Shown one piece after another: positions 6,137 through 8,811 of a DNA stretch of 8,811 nt (position 1 is the first letter of the stretch; each line of letters starts with the position of its first letter). Source of the DNA: Nitrososphaerales archaeon TH1177 (GTDB lineage: Archaea; Thermoproteota; Nitrososphaeria; Nitrososphaerales; Nitrososphaeraceae); NCBI GenBank assembly GCA_014523515.1, contig JAATVJ010000026.1:1-8811 (forward strand). Reading direction: 5' to 3'. Position numbers and translations under genes: made by a program. A model generated the notes under the pieces. That model was not told the DNA's origin. It made no database searches and saw only the letters and a list, made by a program, of their open reading frames with translations.

Positions 6137-6922
6137 TTATATATTATCATAAAGATCAGCAGTAATTTGGGTTATTATATTCTTAATAATAGAATTATCA
6201 TTTCTTTGATCTTTCGGAATATCAATAACATATTCTTTCTTTATACCATATAATAGAGGAGACATTACAATAACTCTATCTCCTAATAATACCGCCTCAT
6301 TTATATTATGAGTAACAAATAATATTGTTTTTCTAGTTTTTTTATGTAGATCCAAAAGCTCTTTGTATAAAGATATTTTTATTGAAATATCTAAAGCTGC
6401 GAACGGTTCATCCATAAGCAAAATTTTTGGATTTAGTGATAAGGCCCGAGCGAGAGCTACTCTTTGTTTCATACCACCAGAAAGTTGATGAATGTATGAG
6501 CGAGAGTAATCAGATAGACCTACAGTATCAAGATAATGCATTACTATTTGTTCTCGCTGATCTTTTGAAATTTTAGCCAATTTTAGAGCAATTTCAATAT
6601 TTTGAAAAGTTGTAAGCCATGGAAAAAGTGCAACTTCTTGAAACATCATCATTCTTTCAGGACTAGTATCTTTAATTGGATTTCCATTAAGTAAAATTTC
6701 TCCATCATAGAAATTTTCAAATCCTGCAATTAAATTAAGAAGAGTTGACTTACCACAACCTGATTTTCCCACAATTGTGACAAACTCTCCTTCAAAAATT
6801 TGAATATTAATATTTTCAAGGACAGTATGTAGTTTATTTGAATGAGTTTGTAAATATTTTTTAGATACATTTTTTAGATTTAAACATACTTTTGAATTTA
6901 CGCATTTATTTTGAATATACAA
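6137..6922 (-). CDS. ABC importer ATPase, SsuB/TauB/NrtD family
   Basis: A 261-residue nucleotide-binding subunit with every motif intact: Walker A GKSGCGKST (52-60), Q-loop Q95 in MMFQEVALFPWLT, signature LSGGMKQR (147-154), Walker B ILLMDEP (167-173), D-loop AALD (175-178) and switch histidine H205 in LFVTHNINEA. The FPWLT stretch after the Q-loop and the overall length are typical of the SsuB/TauB group. It sits on the cytoplasmic face and hydrolyses ATP to drive the permease encoded just downstream. The start is TTG at 6922: an in-frame TAA lies two codons upstream and no ATG occurs before residue 91, so TTG is the best choice. An AT-rich TATA-like box 17-30 bases upstream fits a leaderless message. 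Substrate is unknown within sulfonate, nitrate, taurine and related ligands. Confidence 0.9.
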   Translation of the reverse strand: MYIQNKCVNSKVCLNLKNVSKKYLQTHSNKLHTVLENINIQIFEGEFVTIVGKSGCGKSTLLNLIAGFENFYDGEILLNGNPIKDTSPERMMMFQEVALFPWLTTFQNIEIALKLAKISKDQREQIVMHYLDTVGLSDYSRSYIHQLSGGMKQRVALARALSLNPKILLMDEPFAALDISIKISLYKELLDLHKKTRKTILFVTHNINEAVLLGDRVIVMSPLLYGIKKEYVIDIPKDQRNDNSIIKNIITQITADLYDNI

Positions 6923-6938
6923 TATTTATTTTTCTAAT

Positions 6939-6952
6939 AAATATATATTTAA
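6939..6952 (-). promoter_or_regulatory. Putative TATA box of the importer ATPase-permease operon
   Basis: On the minus strand this reads TTAAATATATATTT, centred about 24 bases before the TTG start of the ATPase. Position and composition fit an archaeal TATA box for a leaderless transcript, although the whole spacer is AT-rich. Confidence 0.45.
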
Positions 6953-6981
6953 TTGATTTTAAATATGCTTAATTATATTAG

Positions 6982-7000
6982 TATAGGTAAAATTTGCATA
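6982..7000 (+). promoter_or_regulatory. Element shared with both ComA-HTH upstream regions (possible regulator site)
   Basis: TATAGGTAAAA (6982-6992) occurs also in the copy 2 promoter on the minus strand, and the first eight bases occur in copy 1. AAAATTTGCATA (6989-7000) occurs in the palindrome upstream of copy 1. It lies about 60-80 bases upstream of the ATPase start. A common binding site for the ComA-HTH proteins is a hypothesis; AT-rich composition raises the odds of chance matches. Confidence 0.25.
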
Positions 7001-7429
7001 TAAAGTGATAAATATAATAACCAACTTTTTATAAAACTATATTAAAAATAATATATATATAAAAATAATATTAGTCTATAATAGCTAATTGTTCAGTTTG
7101 GGATTAATACACAATCGAAATTTATTCTAAATATTAAAACTAATTTTATAATTTATTTTATATAAAAAAACATTATATATATTAATATTTAGAGCAGAGG
7201 TGATTATTTTTTATTATTATTTGTTATATATTTTCATAAATAATCTATAATTAAAGAAATAAGGTTATTTGCTAATATTAATTGAATATGTGATTACTTT
7301 TATATATTTATTATTTTTTACAATTAGAGTTAATAATATAAATATCTTTAATAGTGGAAAAAAATGCATAGAAGTTGTAAATTAAGCGTATTTAAGAGCA
7401 TTCTTATATTGAGTTTAAATATTAACTAT

Positions 7430-8515
7430 ATGGATAAAAAATTCAGATCCGTTAAAAGTATAATAATATCAATTATTTTCGGAACAATACTTATGTTTCC
7501 TATATTACAGCAGTCATTCTCTCAAACAGAAGAAAAAAAAGAATTAAAAATTGGATATTTTCCTAATATAAATCACGCTCAAGCTGTTATAGGAATAGGA
7601 AATGGAGATTTTAAAAAAATATTAGGTGACAACATAGAAATTAAGCCTTTTGTATTTAATGCTGGTCCTTCAGCTATAGAAGCATTATTTGCAAAACAAG
7701 TTGATATTACTTATGTAGGACCAAATCCTGCTATTAATGGTTATGTCATTTCAGAGGGTAAAGATGTCAGGGCAATAGCAGGTGCTACTAGTGGAGGAGC
7801 AGTATTTATAATTAGAGAAGACACAGGTATAAATTCTCCTACAGATTTTGCAAATAAAAAATTTGCATCTCCTCAATTAGGTAATACTCAAGATGTTGCA
7901 TTAAGAAATTACTTGTTAGAGCACGGATTTAAAACAGTAGAAAATAATGGTAATGTATATATTCTACCTGCAAAGAACGCGGATATATTAACATTATTTT
8001 TGAAGAAAGATATTGATGGTGCATGGGTTCCTGAACCATGGGGAGAACGATTGATCAAAGAAGCTAATGGCAAATTATTCTTAGATGAACGTGATTTATG
8101 GCCTGATGGAAAATTTGTAACTGGTTTAATTGTTGTAAGAACAGACTATCTACAAAATAACCCAGATTTAATTGAAAAATTACTTAAAGCTCATATTGAA
8201 GAGACACAATGGATAAATAACAATAAAGAAGAAGCAATTAAGACTTTTAATACCGAACTAAAAAAGATAACTGGACAAACGATACCAGAAGACCAACTGA
8301 AAGAGTCATTGACAAGGTTAGAATTTACTTATGATCCTATACAACAGTCACTTTATAAATCTGCTAATGATGCTTTTAATATAGGATTTCTTGGAAAAGC
8401 GAAACCAGATCTATCTAATATATTTGATTTAAACATAATTAACAAAGTATTAAAAGAAAAGGGTTTGGCTACAATAAATAGTACCACTGCTGAGGTATCA
8501 CAAATAGTAAAATAA
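7430..8515 (+). CDS. ABC importer substrate-binding protein, SsuA/TauA/NrtA-like
   Basis: A 361-residue secreted binding protein. I chose the ATG at 7430 because it gives a textbook signal: charged MDKKFRSVKS, hydrophobic IIISIIFGTILMFPIL (11-26), then SFSQ. An upstream in-frame ATG at 7364 would add 22 residues that spoil this. The mature protein opens with ELKIGYFPNINHAQAVIGIG (38-57), the SsuA/NMT1-type lobe start, followed by FNAGPSAIEALFAKQVDITYVGPNPAINGY (76-105), IAGATSGGAVFIIRE (116-130), SPQLGNTQDVALRNYL (147-162) and DGAWVPEPWGERLI (196-209), all typical of sulfonate/nitrate/taurine-type binding proteins. It would capture ligand outside the membrane and deliver it to the permease encoded divergently. 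There is no lipobox cysteine and no C-terminal anchor, so it may stay attached through an uncleaved signal. TTATATT at 7404-7410 is a possible TATA box. Confidence 0.88.
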   Translation: MDKKFRSVKSIIISIIFGTILMFPILQQSFSQTEEKKELKIGYFPNINHAQAVIGIGNGDFKKILGDNIEIKPFVFNAGPSAIEALFAKQVDITYVGPNPAINGYVISEGKDVRAIAGATSGGAVFIIREDTGINSPTDFANKKFASPQLGNTQDVALRNYLLEHGFKTVENNGNVYILPAKNADILTLFLKKDIDGAWVPEPWGERLIKEANGKLFLDERDLWPDGKFVTGLIVVRTDYLQNNPDLIEKLLKAHIEETQWINNNKEEAIKTFNTELKKITGQTIPEDQLKESLTRLEFTYDPIQQSLYKSANDAFNIGFLGKAKPDLSNIFDLNIINKVLKEKGLATINSTTAEVSQIVK

Positions 8516-8536
8516 ATATAAATAAAAAATACAATA

Positions 8537-8550
8537 TTTTTTTTAATTTT
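8537..8550 (+). terminator. T-tract terminator after the substrate-binding protein gene
   Basis: Eight T (8537-8544), AA and four more T begin 22 bases after the stop codon. Such T-tracts are the main intrinsic termination signal in archaea; a run of seven A follows and could form a weak fold-back. Confidence 0.45.
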
Positions 8551-8682
8551 AAAAAAATAGATATATCCCATGAAATTTGCCATATATCCATTGTAATAAA
8601 ATTAACTACTTCTATTACATAATATAGAGTTTAATAATATCTATAAACAAATACAAAAACAAATATTAGTTTTATTTTGTGA

Positions 8683-8811
8683 ATGAAATATAGTATAGTG
8701 ATACTAATCAATCCAATTAATGCTCTATTATGGGGCATTAGACGTAATCAAAGAGATGTTATTAATTTGTATAATTCATTATCACCATTAATGCATATTA
8801 CAACTGGAAGC
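8683..8811 (+). CDS. N-terminal part of an unidentified protein, cut by the window end
   Basis: The frame opens with ATG at 8683, directly after an in-frame TGA, and stays open for 43 codons to the window edge. It starts MKYSIVILINPINALLWGIR, then RNQRDVINLYNSLSPLMHITTGS. The first 20 residues are moderately hydrophobic. The D-V-I-N-L-Y-N-x-L-S-P stretch reminds me of the N-terminus of archaeal and bacterial class I SAM-dependent methyltransferases, but the SAM-binding motifs would lie beyond the window, so this is a weak guess. Its start lies 167 bases after the binding-protein gene, behind a T-tract, so it is probably transcribed separately. Confidence 0.6.
   Translation, partial: MKYSIVILINPINALLWGIRRNQRDVINLYNSLSPLMHITTGS

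Larger units (their letters stand above)
6923..7363. other. Divergent intergenic region of the ABC importer, 441 bases
   Basis: This extremely AT-rich spacer separates the ATPase (-) and the binding-protein gene (+) and must contain both promoters. At 6982-7000 it holds TATAGGTAAAATTTGCATA, which joins an 11-base match to the copy 2 promoter and an overlapping 12-base match to the palindrome upstream of copy 1. A GATT-ATACAC-like short palindrome near 7103-7117 is weak. GAGGTG near 7198 resembles a Shine-Dalgarno site but no start codon follows. No gene was found. Confidence 0.55.

Noticed and set aside
7196..7230. GAGGTG as a Shine-Dalgarno site for a small gene
   Set aside because: No ATG, GTG or TTG lies at a usable distance with an open frame after it.
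8353..8583. 76-residue open frame on the minus strand
   Set aside because: It is antisense to the C-terminal part of the substrate-binding protein.
1..8811. CRISPR array, tRNA or rRNA genes, insertion sequence
   Set aside because: I saw no regularly spaced repeats, no tRNA-like cloverleaf or CCA-type end, and no transposase motifs on either strand.

Overview
The window looks like chromosome from an AT-rich archaeon, most likely an ammonia-oxidising Nitrososphaerota (Thaumarchaeota) of the Nitrososphaerales type. The reasons are the very AT-rich spacers, TATA-like boxes about 24-27 bases upstream of start codons without clear Shine-Dalgarno sites (a leaderless-transcript layout), GTG and TTG starts, and a secreted SIMPL-domain protein whose signal peptide ends in NAQ. 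The genus cannot be fixed from sequence alone. No tRNA, rRNA, CRISPR array, transposase or phage gene was seen.

Layout, left to right. (1) Bases 1-115 hold the C-terminal end of a rhodanese-type thiosulfate sulfurtransferase. (2) 372-1358 (+) is a phosphosulfolactate synthase (ComA)-like TIM-barrel protein fused to a C-terminal winged helix-turn-helix. (3) 1681-1926 (-) is an 81-residue zinc-ribbon protein that converges on it across a 16-bp hairpin terminator. (4) 2582-3361 (+) is an exported SIMPL/DUF541 protein. (5) 3967-4953 (-) is a second ComA-HTH gene, about 92 % identical in protein to the first. (6) 5283-6119 and 6137-6922 (both -) are the permease and ATPase of a sulfonate/nitrate/taurine-type ABC importer. 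(7) 7430-8515 (+) is the divergently transcribed substrate-binding protein of that importer. (8) 8683-8811 (+) is the start of another gene that leaves the window.

The most striking feature is the pair of ComA-HTH genes. They lie inside two inverted 1040-base repeats (322-1361 and 3964-5003) that align without an indel and end sharply: about 50 bases upstream of the GTG start and 3 bases after the stop codon. They flank a 2.6-kb segment that carries the zinc-ribbon and SIMPL genes. The repeated unit includes the putative core promoter.

The neighbourhood points to organosulfur metabolism: a sulfurtransferase, two ComA relatives (the family that adds sulfite to phosphoenolpyruvate) and an SsuABC/TauABC-like importer. 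My inference is that the ComA-HTH proteins are either enzymes with a DNA-binding tail or former enzymes that now sense a sulfonate-like ligand and control transcription, perhaps of the importer next to copy 2 and of themselves. Short sequences shared between their promoters and the importer's divergent spacer are compatible with this but do not prove it.
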